Of a stretch of DNA of 64,000 nt, positions 8,745-16,401 are shown in pieces. The stretch is from assembly GCF_002607735.1 (NCBI RefSeq), contig NZ_NBVR01000018.1, forward strand, positions 62,001-126,000. Reading direction: 5' to 3'. The notes beneath the pieces are model-generated. The model was given only the letters and a program-made list of their open reading frames with translations, had not been told where the DNA came from and did no database searches. A program made the translations under genes and the position numbers. The DNA comes from Proteus alimentorum. Lineage in GTDB: Bacteria; Pseudomonadota; Gammaproteobacteria; Enterobacterales; Enterobacteriaceae. Each line of letters begins with the position of its first letter. The first letter of the stretch is position 1.

Positions 8745-8762
8745 ATGACAAAGGGGTGACAA
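8745..8762 (-). promoter_or_regulatory. PhoB box for ugpBAEC
   Basis: Read on the minus strand: TTGTCAC-CCCT-TTGTCAT, two 7-bp half-sites with a 4-bp spacer, exactly the Pho-box architecture (consensus CTGTCAT with an AT-rich spacer). It lies 69 bp upstream of ugpB and points toward it. The CCCT spacer is less AT-rich than usual. Confidence 0.8.
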
Positions 8763-8789
8763 TTAAATGAAGATATATTGATGGTATGA

Positions 8790-8820
8790 CTGTCAAATTG
8801 CTGTCATAAATGGTTGTCAT
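8790..8820 (+). promoter_or_regulatory. PhoB box for ugpQ
   Basis: CTGTCAA-ATTG-CTGTCAT (8790-8807) is a near-consensus Pho box on the plus strand. A third half-site, TTGTCAT, lies at 8814-8820 after six bases. It ends 30 bp before the ugpQ start. With the minus-strand box at 8745-8762, both divergent units appear to belong to the phosphate regulon. Confidence 0.82.
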
Positions 8821-8850
8821 GATGTCGGCACAAATGAAAAGGAGAGAGAA

Positions 8851-9585
8851 ATGAAGATAGCTGCTCACCGAGGTTTTTCTGGAAAAGCGCCTGAAAATAC
8901 ACTGGCTGCGTTTAAAATGGCGATTGATTTCGGGTGTGAATGGATTGAAACGGACGTGCAATTAACCGCGGATCATGTTCCTGTGCTTATTCATGATAAA
9001 ACAGTTAATCGTTGCACGAATGGGCAAGGCGCTGTGCGTTTTCATACCTTAGATGATTTACATCGCCTTGATGCTGGAAGTTGGTTTAGTTCACTCTATC
9101 AAGGTGAGAAAGTTCCTTCTTTAAGGCAAGGATTGCAGCTCATTAAGCGTTCAGGAACAAAGCTCAATATTGAACTGAAAACATGGCCTGATGATGATGT
9201 TGAACGTTTATGTTTAGCGGTTTCTGACATGATAAAAAGTGCAGATATTCCGAATGAGCAAATTCTGTTTTCTTCTTTTGATACGCATGCACTGATCGTT
9301 ATGAAACGATACCTACCTTCTATTCGCAGAGGCCAATTGTGGGATGAAATTCCTGATAATGCGTTAGAAACACTAAAAGCGATCGATGGTTTTAGTGTGC
9401 ATTGTAATTACAAATATCTCACACAAGAACAAGCTCAAATGCTGAAACAAGCGGGGTATGAAATTTATTGTTATACCCCGAATGATCCTGAAGAAGTGAA
9501 AGATTTTGAGCAATGGGGGGTTGATATGCTGATCACTGATATGCCTGATGTTTATCTACCCAATGTTGATCAAATAGCAAAGTGA
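8851..9585 (+). CDS. ugpQ: Glycerophosphodiester phosphodiesterase UgpQ
   Basis: UgpQ hydrolyses glycerophosphodiesters to glycerol-3-phosphate and an alcohol in the cytoplasm, acting on substrates brought in by UgpBAEC. The 244-residue protein (E. coli 247) carries the GDPD signature HRGFSGKAPENTLAAF from residue 6, the metal ligands in ETDVQLT and the catalytic HD of LIHDKTVNR. GGAG lies just upstream of the ATG. In E. coli ugpQ is the last gene of ugpBAECQ. Here it has its own promoter region with a PhoB box and is transcribed divergently from the importer genes. Confidence 0.95.
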   Translation: MKIAAHRGFSGKAPENTLAAFKMAIDFGCEWIETDVQLTADHVPVLIHDKTVNRCTNGQGAVRFHTLDDLHRLDAGSWFSSLYQGEKVPSLRQGLQLIKRSGTKLNIELKTWPDDDVERLCLAVSDMIKSADIPNEQILFSSFDTHALIVMKRYLPSIRRGQLWDEIPDNALETLKAIDGFSVHCNYKYLTQEQAQMLKQAGYEIYCYTPNDPEEVKDFEQWGVDMLITDMPDVYLPNVDQIAK

Positions 9586-9620
9586 AAAAGTACTAACAAT
9601 CCTGCTTACTTATATTGAAT

Positions 9621-9655
9621 AAGGCGTTATTGATGTGTTTGATGACGCCTTTTAT
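9621..9655 (+). terminator. Terminator of ugpQ
   Basis: Stem AAGGCGT with ACGCCTT around a 17-base loop, followed by TTTATCCTTTTCC, 35 bp after the ugpQ stop codon. Confidence 0.7.
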
Positions 9656-9845
9656 CCTTTTCCTTTCGTATTTTAATTACATAAATTAAATAAGAGAAAT
9701 GTTGAGTAATTGATGTTTTCTTTACATTCTCTGCTATTATCCTGCGCAATTAATGAATAGGTATTATTCAACGCGGTAATGTTTATCTCATTAAAAATAA
9801 AAATGGGGAAAATGGTTAGCGAATATGGCGACCTTATCCACCCAA

Positions 9846-9863
9846 CCTCTAAGAGTAGAGGTG
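9846..9863 (+). promoter_or_regulatory. Hairpin in the arcC leader
   Basis: Perfect 7-bp stem ACCTCTA/TAGAGGT with an AGAG loop, about 45 bases before the arcC start codon. There is no U-tract after it, so it is not a terminator. A regulatory role is only a guess. Confidence 0.45.
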
Positions 9864-9908
9864 CGTTATTTCTACTTTAATTGCCAATAATATCATTGAG
9901 AGTGAAAT

Positions 9909-10856
9909 ATGAAAGAACTCGTTGTTGTTGCCATTGGAGGCAACAGTATTATTAAAGACAATGCTAGCCAGTCTATCGCTCATCAAGAACAAGCAGTACA
10001 AGAGGTTGCAGCCCATATTAGTGATATGGTGGCTGAAGGGTATAATATTGTTTTAACTCATGGTAATGGGCCACAAGTCGGGCTTGATTTACGTCGCGCT
10101 GAAGTGGCGCATGTGCAAGAAGGTTTGCCGTTAACACCTTTAGCTAACTGTGTTGCTGATACACAAGGCGGTATTGGTTATTTAATACAACAAGCGTTAA
10201 CGAATAAGCTTCGTGTTCAACAAAATAAACAAGCCATTACCCTTATCACACAAGTTGAAGTCGATGAAAACGATCCCAATTTTGTTTCTCCAACAAAACC
10301 TATTGGTGCATTTTTCTCTGCACAAGAGATGGTGCAACTAAAGAAAGAAAATCCTCAATGGCATTTTGTTGAAGATTCTGGCCGTGGTTATCGTCGTGTT
10401 GTTGCCTCCCCAATTCCACAACATGTTATTGAATCTAGCGCAATTAAGTCACTGTCAGAATACGGCTATGTCGTCATTGCAGTGGGGGGCGGTGGTATTC
10501 CTGTGATTAAAAATGCACAGGGAAATTACCAAAGTGTCGATGCCGTTATTGATAAAGACTTGTCATCAACATTGCTCGCAAAAGAATTACATGCAGATAT
10601 TCTTATCATCACCACTGGTGTTGAAAAAGTCTGTATTCATTTTGGTAAGCCAGAACAAAAAGCATTGGGTGAAACATCGGTTGAGGAAATGACACAATAT
10701 ATGCATGAAGGGCATTTCCCACCAGGCAGTATGCTTCCTAAAATTGAAGCCAGCCTCTCATTTTTAGCCGCTGGTGGAAAAAGAGTGATTATCACAACGC
10801 CAGAAAAACTGGCTTCAGCCTTAAAAGGTGAAACAGGAACGCATATCGTTGCCTAA
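9909..10856 (+). CDS. arcC: Carbamate kinase
   Basis: Carbamate kinase interconverts carbamoyl phosphate plus ADP with carbamate plus ATP, usually to harvest ATP from arginine, agmatine or allantoin breakdown. The 315-residue cytoplasmic protein has the amino-acid-kinase fold motifs AIGGNS near the start, THGNGPQVG, the lid segment GRGYRRVVASP, VGGGGIPVI and the aspartate of VIDKD. It is closer in length to E. coli YqeA than to short ArcC proteins. It stands alone here, with no arcA or argF neighbour, and converges with a cynX-like transporter. That placement hints at a cyanate or carbamate link, but no cyanase gene is visible. Confidence 0.9.
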   Translation: MKELVVVAIGGNSIIKDNASQSIAHQEQAVQEVAAHISDMVAEGYNIVLTHGNGPQVGLDLRRAEVAHVQEGLPLTPLANCVADTQGGIGYLIQQALTNKLRVQQNKQAITLITQVEVDENDPNFVSPTKPIGAFFSAQEMVQLKKENPQWHFVEDSGRGYRRVVASPIPQHVIESSAIKSLSEYGYVVIAVGGGGIPVIKNAQGNYQSVDAVIDKDLSSTLLAKELHADILIITTGVEKVCIHFGKPEQKALGETSVEEMTQYMHEGHFPPGSMLPKIEASLSFLAAGGKRVIITTPEKLASALKGETGTHIVA

Positions 10857-10889
10857 TCATTGCCATAAGTAGTGTTTGATAATGTCATT

Positions 10890-10925
10890 AATAAGCGCCT
10901 TATTGTAAACAGTAAGGCGCTTATT
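10890..10925. terminator. Bidirectional terminator between arcC and the cynX-like pseudogene
   Basis: Perfect 13-bp inverted repeat AATAAGCGCCTTA ... TAAGGCGCTTATT around a 10-base loop, lying between convergent genes. It has T-rich flanks in the arcC direction. Confidence 0.85.
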
Positions 10926-10950
10926 TTGTGTGAGCCTTAAATATAGGGAG

Positions 10951-12143
10951 CTATTGAGTAGGATGATTAGCGGGATAGGCTTTTGCATAATGACGAGGAT
11001 TTAATCGTGCAAATAATCCGATAGTCACAATCACTAAAATAGCATGAAATGCCCATGCATAAGTAAAGCTTCCATCCGGTTGGCGTAATAGCACAGCAAC
11101 TAAAGGGCCAAAAGCCGCAATAATAAAGCCACCACCTTGCATTAAGGCTGACAGAGCACCCGCTTGCGAGGGATCAGGAATATGATCGAGCGCGACAATC
11201 ATCATCATGGAAAAACATCCACCTAAGCCGCAGCCTAAGAAAATACTCCACAGATAAGGCGCACTCATTGGAATAGCCATTATTGCAATAAAACCGATAA
11301 ATTGACTTACTAATGTCAGCATAAGCCAAAAACGTCTGTCGTGATTTTTAGCCGCTAAGAACGGAATAATTAAAGCGGCAGAGGCTTGGAAAAGAGAAAG
11401 GATAGCGACAAGAGAGCCACTTTGTGCGCTTGGCATTCCTAACGATTGGTAGAAAGGTGCCAGCCATGTCACAACAGAGGCGTAACCTGCATTAACGCAA
11501 CCAAAACCTAAAATAAGCAATCTTGTTCTGGGGCGCCAAATTAAGGTATTGAGTGATAGTTTATTAGCAGATGTGACACTGTTTTTAATAGAAAAAAGAA
11601 TAGCGACAAATGCAAAACCTGCTGGAAGTGCAAACCACGCTAAAGCATTTTGCCAATGACCATTAGATGCGTAATAATCGGGGATAATTGAGCACCTAAT
11701 GCGCCTCCCCCCATTAGCATGGCGGAATACAGCCCCATCATAATAGGCGTTCGATGTCCAAACCATCCTTTAATAGTGCCAGGAAATACTGCTTGAATAT
11801 AAGCAACGCTCAAACCGCAAAAGAGGGCAGTCAGTAATAACTGATTGCCATCAGAAACATAAGCTCGAGAAAATGAGCCGATAAGAAGCAACAACATTGC
11901 GACTAACAGCCCTTTCCGAACTTGAATATAAGATTGTAAGAAAGGAACGATTAATGCGCCTATTCCCATTAAAAGCATGGGTAATAAGGTGAGTAATGAG
12001 ACTTGGCTATAACTCATTCCTGTTGATACAATAATATTATCAATAATAGGGCCTGGGCCAGTTAAGAAGGGGCGTAAATTTATCCCGATTAAAATAATAG
12101 TCAGGACAATCTGCCATGTTTTTTTTCTTGGTAAGGCAGTCAT
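10951..12143 (-). pseudogene. cynX: Frameshifted CynX/NimT-family MFS transporter
   Basis: Two overlapping minus-strand frames together make one transporter. The first (12143-11640) gives the start through the fifth membrane segment, with NLRPFLTGPGP, HRTPIMMGLYSAMLMGGG and LGAQLSPIIT. The second carries on at NGHWQNALAWFALPAG and runs to 10951. E. coli CynX has the same two halves joined without a break (GGGGLGAAITPW ... TLAWWALPA). The reading frame must change between about 11660 and 11690, consistent with a one-base deletion. In frame one the protein stops after a nine-residue nonsense tail. I see no canonical slippery heptamer, so this is a pseudogene or a sequencing error, not programmed frameshifting. 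CynX is thought to move cyanate, though members also carry nitroimidazoles. Confidence 0.8.
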
Positions 12144-12187
12144 TATAATTCCCTGATAAACATAAATATTATCTACTTTATGAACAA

Positions 12188-12223
12188 TGTTGATATAAAC
12201 AGATGAGGGGTTTTATATCAACA
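12188..12223. repeat. Perfect 12-bp inverted repeat between two minus-strand genes
   Basis: TGTTGATATAAA, a 12-base loop, then TTTATATCAACA. An 11-bp direct repeat AACATAAATAT occurs at 12159-12169 and again at 12220-12230, overlapping the end of the right arm. It lies 45 bp upstream of the cynX-like gene and 38 bp after the orphan gene. It may be a terminator without a U-tract, or an operator. Confidence 0.55.
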
Positions 12224-12261
12224 TAAATATCATTAGGTATTTTAATTAATCATCACGCTAC

Positions 12262-13005
12262 TTAAGCGATATATTTTAATTTCCACTGTTTAATCTGACT
12301 TTGGGGATTAATTAATACAAACTCATAATGTTCAAAATGAGAAAGTACCTTTTTAAATTCCAGTGCTGCTTTCTCTAAATCCCACGATTTAGGGAAATAA
12401 AAACCATCAAAAGAAATATTTTCTAATCTTGCAATAAATTGATGGATAAATTCATCAAATCCCCCATAAGTTAGTGCGATTTTTCCACTCCAATTAATGT
12501 GATAAGTGTTATTTTTTTGACGTTGAAAGTGAATTTGATGGTTTTTACATTCATCATGTCCTAATAAATAAAGACTGAACGCGGAAATTGCGGTTGGCTC
12601 TTCATCGTCTTCAGAATTATTTATTTGTGGTGCAGTATCAAGATTAAATTGGTGCGTGACAAAGTTGTCAAAATCAAAAGGAATTTCGCCTGTGCTCAGT
12701 AGAATGCCTTTTTCATCTGACCAAAATGTTGAGGAGAGAGTGCAACGATGATAATTATCCCAGACAATCTTAGATTGCCAATCAACAAGGCTGGTATATT
12801 CTTCCTCATCATCTAATTCATCTTCATCTATATCATCAAGATAATCTTTACCTTCACTTAAATAGTAACTGGCACTTCTAAGGTGCAGATCAAACCAAAG
12901 TTGACCATGTTTATCTAATCGACCTGACCAGACAAATTCTTCAATATTATGAGGTTTAGGGTAAGCGCTATCAATAAAAGTAATGGTATGTGAGGGTGTT
13001 GTCAT
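12262..13005 (-). CDS. Acidic hypothetical protein
   Basis: I do not recognise this 247-residue protein. It is soluble in appearance, with no signal peptide or membrane segment. It has a very acidic stretch at about residues 58-71 (DDIDEDELDDEEEY) and another at NSEDDEEP. Two segments resemble one another, EFVWSGRLDKHGQLWFDLHL near the start and HINWSGKIALTYGGFDEF near residue 175, suggesting a duplicated beta-rich module. High acidity, lone occurrence and a SUKH-type neighbour fit an orphan immunity protein, but that is inference only. It is transcribed divergently from the SUKH gene, 137 bp apart. Confidence 0.65.
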   Translation of the reverse strand: MTTPSHTITFIDSAYPKPHNIEEFVWSGRLDKHGQLWFDLHLRSASYYLSEGKDYLDDIDEDELDDEEEYTSLVDWQSKIVWDNYHRCTLSSTFWSDEKGILLSTGEIPFDFDNFVTHQFNLDTAPQINNSEDDEEPTAISAFSLYLLGHDECKNHQIHFQRQKNNTYHINWSGKIALTYGGFDEFIHQFIARLENISFDGFYFPKSWDLEKAALEFKKVLSHFEHYEFVLINPQSQIKQWKLKYIA

Positions 13006-13142
13006 TATTATCGTCTTGTTGGTATCGCATTTTTATCACCTAACTAGAGTGATAGAAATTGGCTGAATTATGATAAAAAGAAGGTAAAGATAAAATACCA
13101 TAAATTGAGCAATAAAATGGAAATCAAATCAGTGAGGGTGGA

Positions 13143-13670
13143 ATGTTAACAGCATTAAATCAGAGGCTACCAATACCTTTATATCCGATAAATCGAGGAG
13201 AAGGTAAGGAATGGCCGCTTATTGATAATCGATACACCTTTCCTCAAGACTATATTGAACTTGTTATGCAATATGGCTCAGGACAAATAGCCAATTTTAT
13301 TACGTTATTTAACCCCTTTAGTGAAAATGAGTACATTAATTTTTTTCAGCAAAAAGCGTGGATCCTTGACGATTTCGATTCATTAATCAATGAAGATCCT
13401 GATTACTATCCTTTTATTCTATACCCAAAACATAATGGGCTTTTGCCTATTGGTGAGACAGATAATGGTGATACGCTTTTTTGGGTTGTTTTATCAGAAA
13501 ATAGTGAGCATTGGACAATGGCAATTATTCCCTCTAGAGGATCAGAGGTAGAATTTATTACAGAAAATCTGACTGGATTTTTAGAGGGAGTATTATCAAA
13601 ACGAATACGTTGCCAGTCATTCCCTGAGGGGTTCCCATCAGAAAACATTACATTTGTTTCAGGATATTGA
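13143..13670 (+). CDS. SMI1/KNR4 (SUKH) family protein
   Basis: The 175-residue soluble protein has the SUKH-superfamily pattern: an early YTFPQDYIELVMQYGSG segment (LP.DY..FL...GSG-like), a middle FILYPKHNGLLPIGETDNGD segment in which the hydrophobic-P-IG-x-x-x-x-GD element is typical, then LFWVVLSE and an acidic helix near the end. Bacterial SUKH proteins are mostly immunity proteins against polymorphic toxins. No toxin gene is seen next to it, so it would be an orphan or would protect against toxins of kin. AGTGAGGGTG precedes the ATG with good spacing. Family confidence is moderate to high; the function is inferred. Confidence 0.75.
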   Translation: MLTALNQRLPIPLYPINRGEGKEWPLIDNRYTFPQDYIELVMQYGSGQIANFITLFNPFSENEYINFFQQKAWILDDFDSLINEDPDYYPFILYPKHNGLLPIGETDNGDTLFWVVLSENSEHWTMAIIPSRGSEVEFITENLTGFLEGVLSKRIRCQSFPEGFPSENITFVSGY

Positions 13671-13823
13671 TAGGTAATCGAGTGACTAACGTTTTTTAGT
13701 TTGATTGCGAAATGAGTATAGTGTTCTTTTACTCAGTTATTTAATTGAAATACAAAAGAGCATGTTACCATATTTGGTAACTTAATGATTTATGTTATAG
13801 AGCAAGCGTGAAAAATAGGCAAC

Positions 13824-13862
13824 AAAAAAGCCTTTTCTGGAAACCCAAAAAAGGCTTTTTAT
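13824..13862. terminator. Terminator of dusB-fis (bidirectional)
   Basis: AAAAAGCCTTTT and AAAAAGGCTTTTT form a long stem around CTGGAAACCC. The A-run and T-run on the two sides make it work in either direction. It lies 25 bp after the fis stop and about 150 bp after the SUKH gene. Confidence 0.85.
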
Positions 13863-13886
13863 AAAAATAGACCTAACTGACTAGGA

Positions 13887-14183
13887 TCAGTTCATGCCGT
13901 ATTTTTTCAGTTTCTTACGCAGTGTGCCGCGGTTAATGCCCATCATTTGTGCTGCACGCGTTTGGTTGCCACGGGTGTACTGCATTACCATGTCCAACAA
14001 TGGCTGTTCAACTTCAGCCAATACTAGCTCATATAAGTCATTAACATCTTGACCGTTTAATTGAGCAAAATAGTTCTTCAGTGCTTGTTTAACTGAGTCA
14101 CGTAAAGGTTTTTGGGTCACCTGATCTTGTGAATTTACGGTGGCAACTGTTAGTACGTCTGAATTTACGCGTTGTTCGAACAT
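13887..14183 (-). CDS. fis: DNA-binding nucleoid protein Fis
   Basis: Fis bends DNA, activates rRNA and tRNA promoters and organises the nucleoid during fast growth. The 98-residue protein is almost identical to E. coli Fis. It starts [13 protein letters not shown], has the dimer core around residues 26-70, and ends in a helix-turn-helix ([18 protein letters not shown], about 73-90) and KKYGMN. It is the second gene of the conserved dusB-fis operon, 20 bp after dusB, and is followed by a strong terminator. Confidence 0.99.
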   Translation of the reverse strand: MFEQRVNSDVLTVATVNSQDQVTQKPLRDSVKQALKNYFAQLNGQDVNDLYELVLAEVEQPLLDMVMQYTRGNQTRAAQMMGINRGTLRKKLKKYGMN

Positions 14184-14203
14184 AGTTCTGTCAGCTCTTT
14201 TAT

Positions 14204-15175
14204 TTATTTACGCAAAAAATTTTCGAAATATGCTTCCAACGCCTCCAGCTGTTCGCTGGCATCCTCTATGGCGTTGAAGGAGCGCCGAAACTGGTCATCA
14301 GGGGCATGTTCCTTGAGATACCAAGAGACATGCTTGCGTGCAATGCGAGTTCCTTTGCCTTGACCGTAAAAGTCGTGCAACTCACGCACATGCTTTTGCA
14401 TTATTTGTTGTACCTCTGCAATCGGCAGAGGGGGCAACAGTTCACCTGTGTCCAGATAGTGCTGGATTTCCCGAAAGATCCAGGGTCTTCCCTGAGCAGC
14501 GCGACCGATCATCAAAGCATCGGCTCCAGTGTAGTCTAATACTGCTCTGGCTTTTAGCGGGTCTGTTATGTCTCCATTCGCAATAATGGGAATAGAAACA
14601 TTCTGCTTAACTGTCCGAATGCTGTCGTATTCGGCTTCCCCTTTGAACAAACACTCGCGTGTACGCCCATGAATAGTGAGAGCCTGAATACCACAACGTT
14701 CAGCCAATTTGGCAATCTCTACACAGTTACGTTCATCAGGTGACCAGCCAGTACGGATCTTGAGAGTAACAGGCACATCTACCGCGTTAACCACAGCAGA
14801 GAGGATCTCTGCGACAAGCTCGGGATGACGAAGTAATGCTGAACCGGCTAGCTTTTTATTCACCTTTTTTGCAGGGCAACCCATGTTAATGTCGATAATT
14901 TGAGCGCCACTATCTGCGTTTATTTTCGCAGCGGCCGCCATATCAACGGGATCACTTCCTGCAATTTGTACGGAGCGGATCCCCAATTCATCACTATGTA
15001 CCATTCGTAATCGAGACTTGTCTGTCTGCCAAACCTGAGGATTGGAAGAAAGCATTTCAGAAACTGTCATACCTGCACCCATATCATAGCAAAGCGACCG
15101 AAAAGGTCGGTCTGTAACGCCAGCCATGGGAGCCGCGATAAGGCAATTTTTTAACTGATACTGTCCGATTCGCAT
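14204..15175 (-). CDS. dusB: tRNA-dihydrouridine synthase B
   Basis: DusB reduces specific uridines in the tRNA D-loop using FMN and NADPH. The TIM-barrel N-terminus reads [10 protein letters not shown] and [14 protein letters not shown]. The catalytic cysteine is Cys100 in [10 protein letters not shown], and RTGW and [10 protein letters not shown] follow. I start it at the ATG of MRIGQ (321 residues, as in E. coli). An upstream TTG at 15193 in the same frame lacks a ribosome-binding site. It is co-transcribed with fis from a growth-rate-type promoter about 40 bp upstream. Confidence 0.97.
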   Translation of the reverse strand: MRIGQYQLKNCLIAAPMAGVTDRPFRSLCYDMGAGMTVSEMLSSNPQVWQTDKSRLRMVHSDELGIRSVQIAGSDPVDMAAAAKINADSGAQIIDINMGCPAKKVNKKLAGSALLRHPELVAEILSAVVNAVDVPVTLKIRTGWSPDERNCVEIAKLAERCGIQALTIHGRTRECLFKGEAEYDSIRTVKQNVSIPIIANGDITDPLKARAVLDYTGADALMIGRAAQGRPWIFREIQHYLDTGELLPPLPIAEVQQIMQKHVRELHDFYGQGKGTRIARKHVSWYLKEHAPDDQFRRSFNAIEDASEQLEALEAYFENFLRK

Positions 15176-15214
15176 AGATGAAAAGAGGGCCAAACTGTGA
15201 CTGCAAGGGCGCGT

Positions 15215-15243
15215 ATATTACGCATTTTTTGCCAGATATGAAA
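15215..15243 (-). promoter_or_regulatory. Predicted dusB-fis promoter with GC-rich discriminator
   Basis: On the minus strand TTTCAT, 17 bp, TAATAT, then ACGCGCCC before the start region. A GC-rich discriminator after the -10 element is the hallmark of stringently controlled promoters such as E. coli fis. The -35 match is poor. Confidence 0.5.
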
Positions 15244-15397
15244 GGACAAAGTTTAACCAAATTGCGAAAAAAAGTTACTTTTTTACACTTGATTTTTTGT
15301 GAATTGATTATTTAATTAATAAAAACAAAGTGTTATCTATTTTTAAAAAATTAAAAATTGATGATATAGAATTGATAAACAAGTGGAACTAAGTAGA

Positions 15398-15434
15398 GTT
15401 TATCAGGCAAAAATGTGACTAATGCCTGATAAAC
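15398..15434 (-). terminator. Hairpin downstream of prmA, probable 3' end
   Basis: Perfect 12-bp stem with a 13-base loop, 63 bp after the prmA stop. It has no clean U-tract, so it may protect the transcript end or terminate with help from a factor. Confidence 0.5.
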
Positions 15435-15496
15435 AATAATTAAGTGAAATTTTAACGCAATGAGATTATCTCATTTTGGTTAATATTTATTCAGTG

Positions 15497-16378
15497 TTAT
15501 TTTTTCACACCGGTAATACGGCACCACTCTTCTTTTTCGGCAACAGGATCTAAGTTAAATAGTCCTTCATAGGCGGCTGCTACACCTTCTGCTTGTGTCG
15601 CTAACACACCAGAAAGGCCTAGGTATCCACCTTGGCGGGGCAGTGTACTGATAACAGGCGCAAGTTCACGCAATGGACCGGCTAAAATATTAGCGACGAC
15701 AACATCGGCACTGAGGTTATCAGGCTGGTCTTTTGCAAGATACAGGGTGAGTGCGTCAGAAACACCATTACGCTGTGCATTATCACGGCTTGCTTGGATG
15801 GCTTGAGGATCGATATCAATACCAATGGCTTTTGCTGCACCCAGTTTTAATGCCGCAATAGCTAAAATGCCAGAACCACAACCGAAGTCGATAACCGTTT
15901 TACCCGCTAAATCTAAGCCATCAAGCCACTGAAGGCATAATGAGGTCGTAGGGTGGGTACCTGTACCAAACGCAAGACCAGGGTCTAGCATGACGTTCAC
16001 GGCGTTAGGATCAGGTACTTCACGCCAGCTTGGGCAAATCCATAAACGCTCGCCAAAACGCATTGGGTGGAAGTTATCCATCCATTCACGTTCCCAATCT
16101 TTATCTTCGAGTTGTTCAACTTTGTGCAGGAAGCCTTGACCGAGTAATGGCGTATTTTCTAACATCGCCACAACGATTTTCATGTCAGTTTCTGCATCAT
16201 ATAAACCGATAACGTCAGTATCACCCCAAAGGCGAGTTTCACCCGGTAAAGGTTCAAAAATAGGGGTATCGTGACTATCTTGGAAAGTCACTGAAACGGC
16301 ACCGCTTTCAACCAATTCATCACCAATAGCTTCTGCATTAGCGGCGGTTGCATTAAGTCTTAATTGTATCCAAGGCAT
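15497..16378 (-). CDS. prmA: Ribosomal protein L11 methyltransferase
   Basis: PrmA trimethylates L11 at several amino groups using S-adenosylmethionine. From the ATG at 16378 the protein has 293 residues, the E. coli length, and begins MPWIQLRLN. It has an N-terminal L11-binding domain, the linker with [18 protein letters not shown], the SAM motif VIDFGCGSG (162-170) and the NPPF-like motif [10 protein letters not shown]. An upstream in-frame start at 16405 overlaps panF and is less likely. It is 23 bp behind panF, as in E. coli. Confidence 0.97.
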   Translation of the reverse strand: MPWIQLRLNATAANAEAIGDELVESGAVSVTFQDSHDTPIFEPLPGETRLWGDTDVIGLYDAETDMKIVVAMLENTPLLGQGFLHKVEQLEDKDWEREWMDNFHPMRFGERLWICPSWREVPDPNAVNVMLDPGLAFGTGTHPTTSLCLQWLDGLDLAGKTVIDFGCGSGILAIAALKLGAAKAIGIDIDPQAIQASRDNAQRNGVSDALTLYLAKDQPDNLSADVVVANILAGPLRELAPVISTLPRQGGYLGLSGVLATQAEGVAAAYEGLFNLDPVAEKEEWCRITGVKK

Positions 16379-16401
16379 AATTAGTCTCTTTAAAAACGAA
16401 T

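Larger units (their letters stand above)
9586..9908. other. Intergenic region between ugpQ and arcC: terminator, promoter and long leader
   Basis: The ugpQ terminator occupies 9621-9655. A plausible weak promoter (TTGATG near 9710 and TATTAT near 9735, spacing 19) would give arcC a leader of about 165 bases. The leader contains the inverted repeat TGAATA-N5-TATTCA (9754-9770) and a perfect hairpin ACCTCTA-AGAG-TAGAGGT (9846-9863). I could not match it to a riboswitch class I know. Confidence 0.55.
15176..15496. other. Intergenic region between dusB and prmA
   Basis: The dusB side carries the predicted fis operon promoter. The prmA side carries two hairpins: GTTTATCAGGCA ... TGCCTGATAAAC (15398-15434, perfect 12-bp stem) and AATGAGA-TTA-TCTCATT (about 15459-15475). 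Between them is about 130 bp of AT-rich DNA in which I see nothing. Confidence 0.6.

Noticed and set aside
8743-8961. Minus-strand open frame overlapping the ugp promoter region and ugpQ start
   Set aside because: It is antisense to a well-supported gene and to PhoB boxes, with no recognisable protein features.
9754-9770. ArgR (ARG) box upstream of arcC
   Set aside because: TGAAT and ATTCA half-sites are present but seven bases apart instead of four, and flanking positions do not fit; a single non-canonical site is not enough.
10951-12143. Programmed -1 frameshift in the cynX-like gene
   Set aside because: The frame changes near 11660-11690, but no X-XXY-YYZ slippery heptamer or downstream pseudoknot is visible and no relative of CynX is known to use one. 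A simple deletion or sequencing error explains it.
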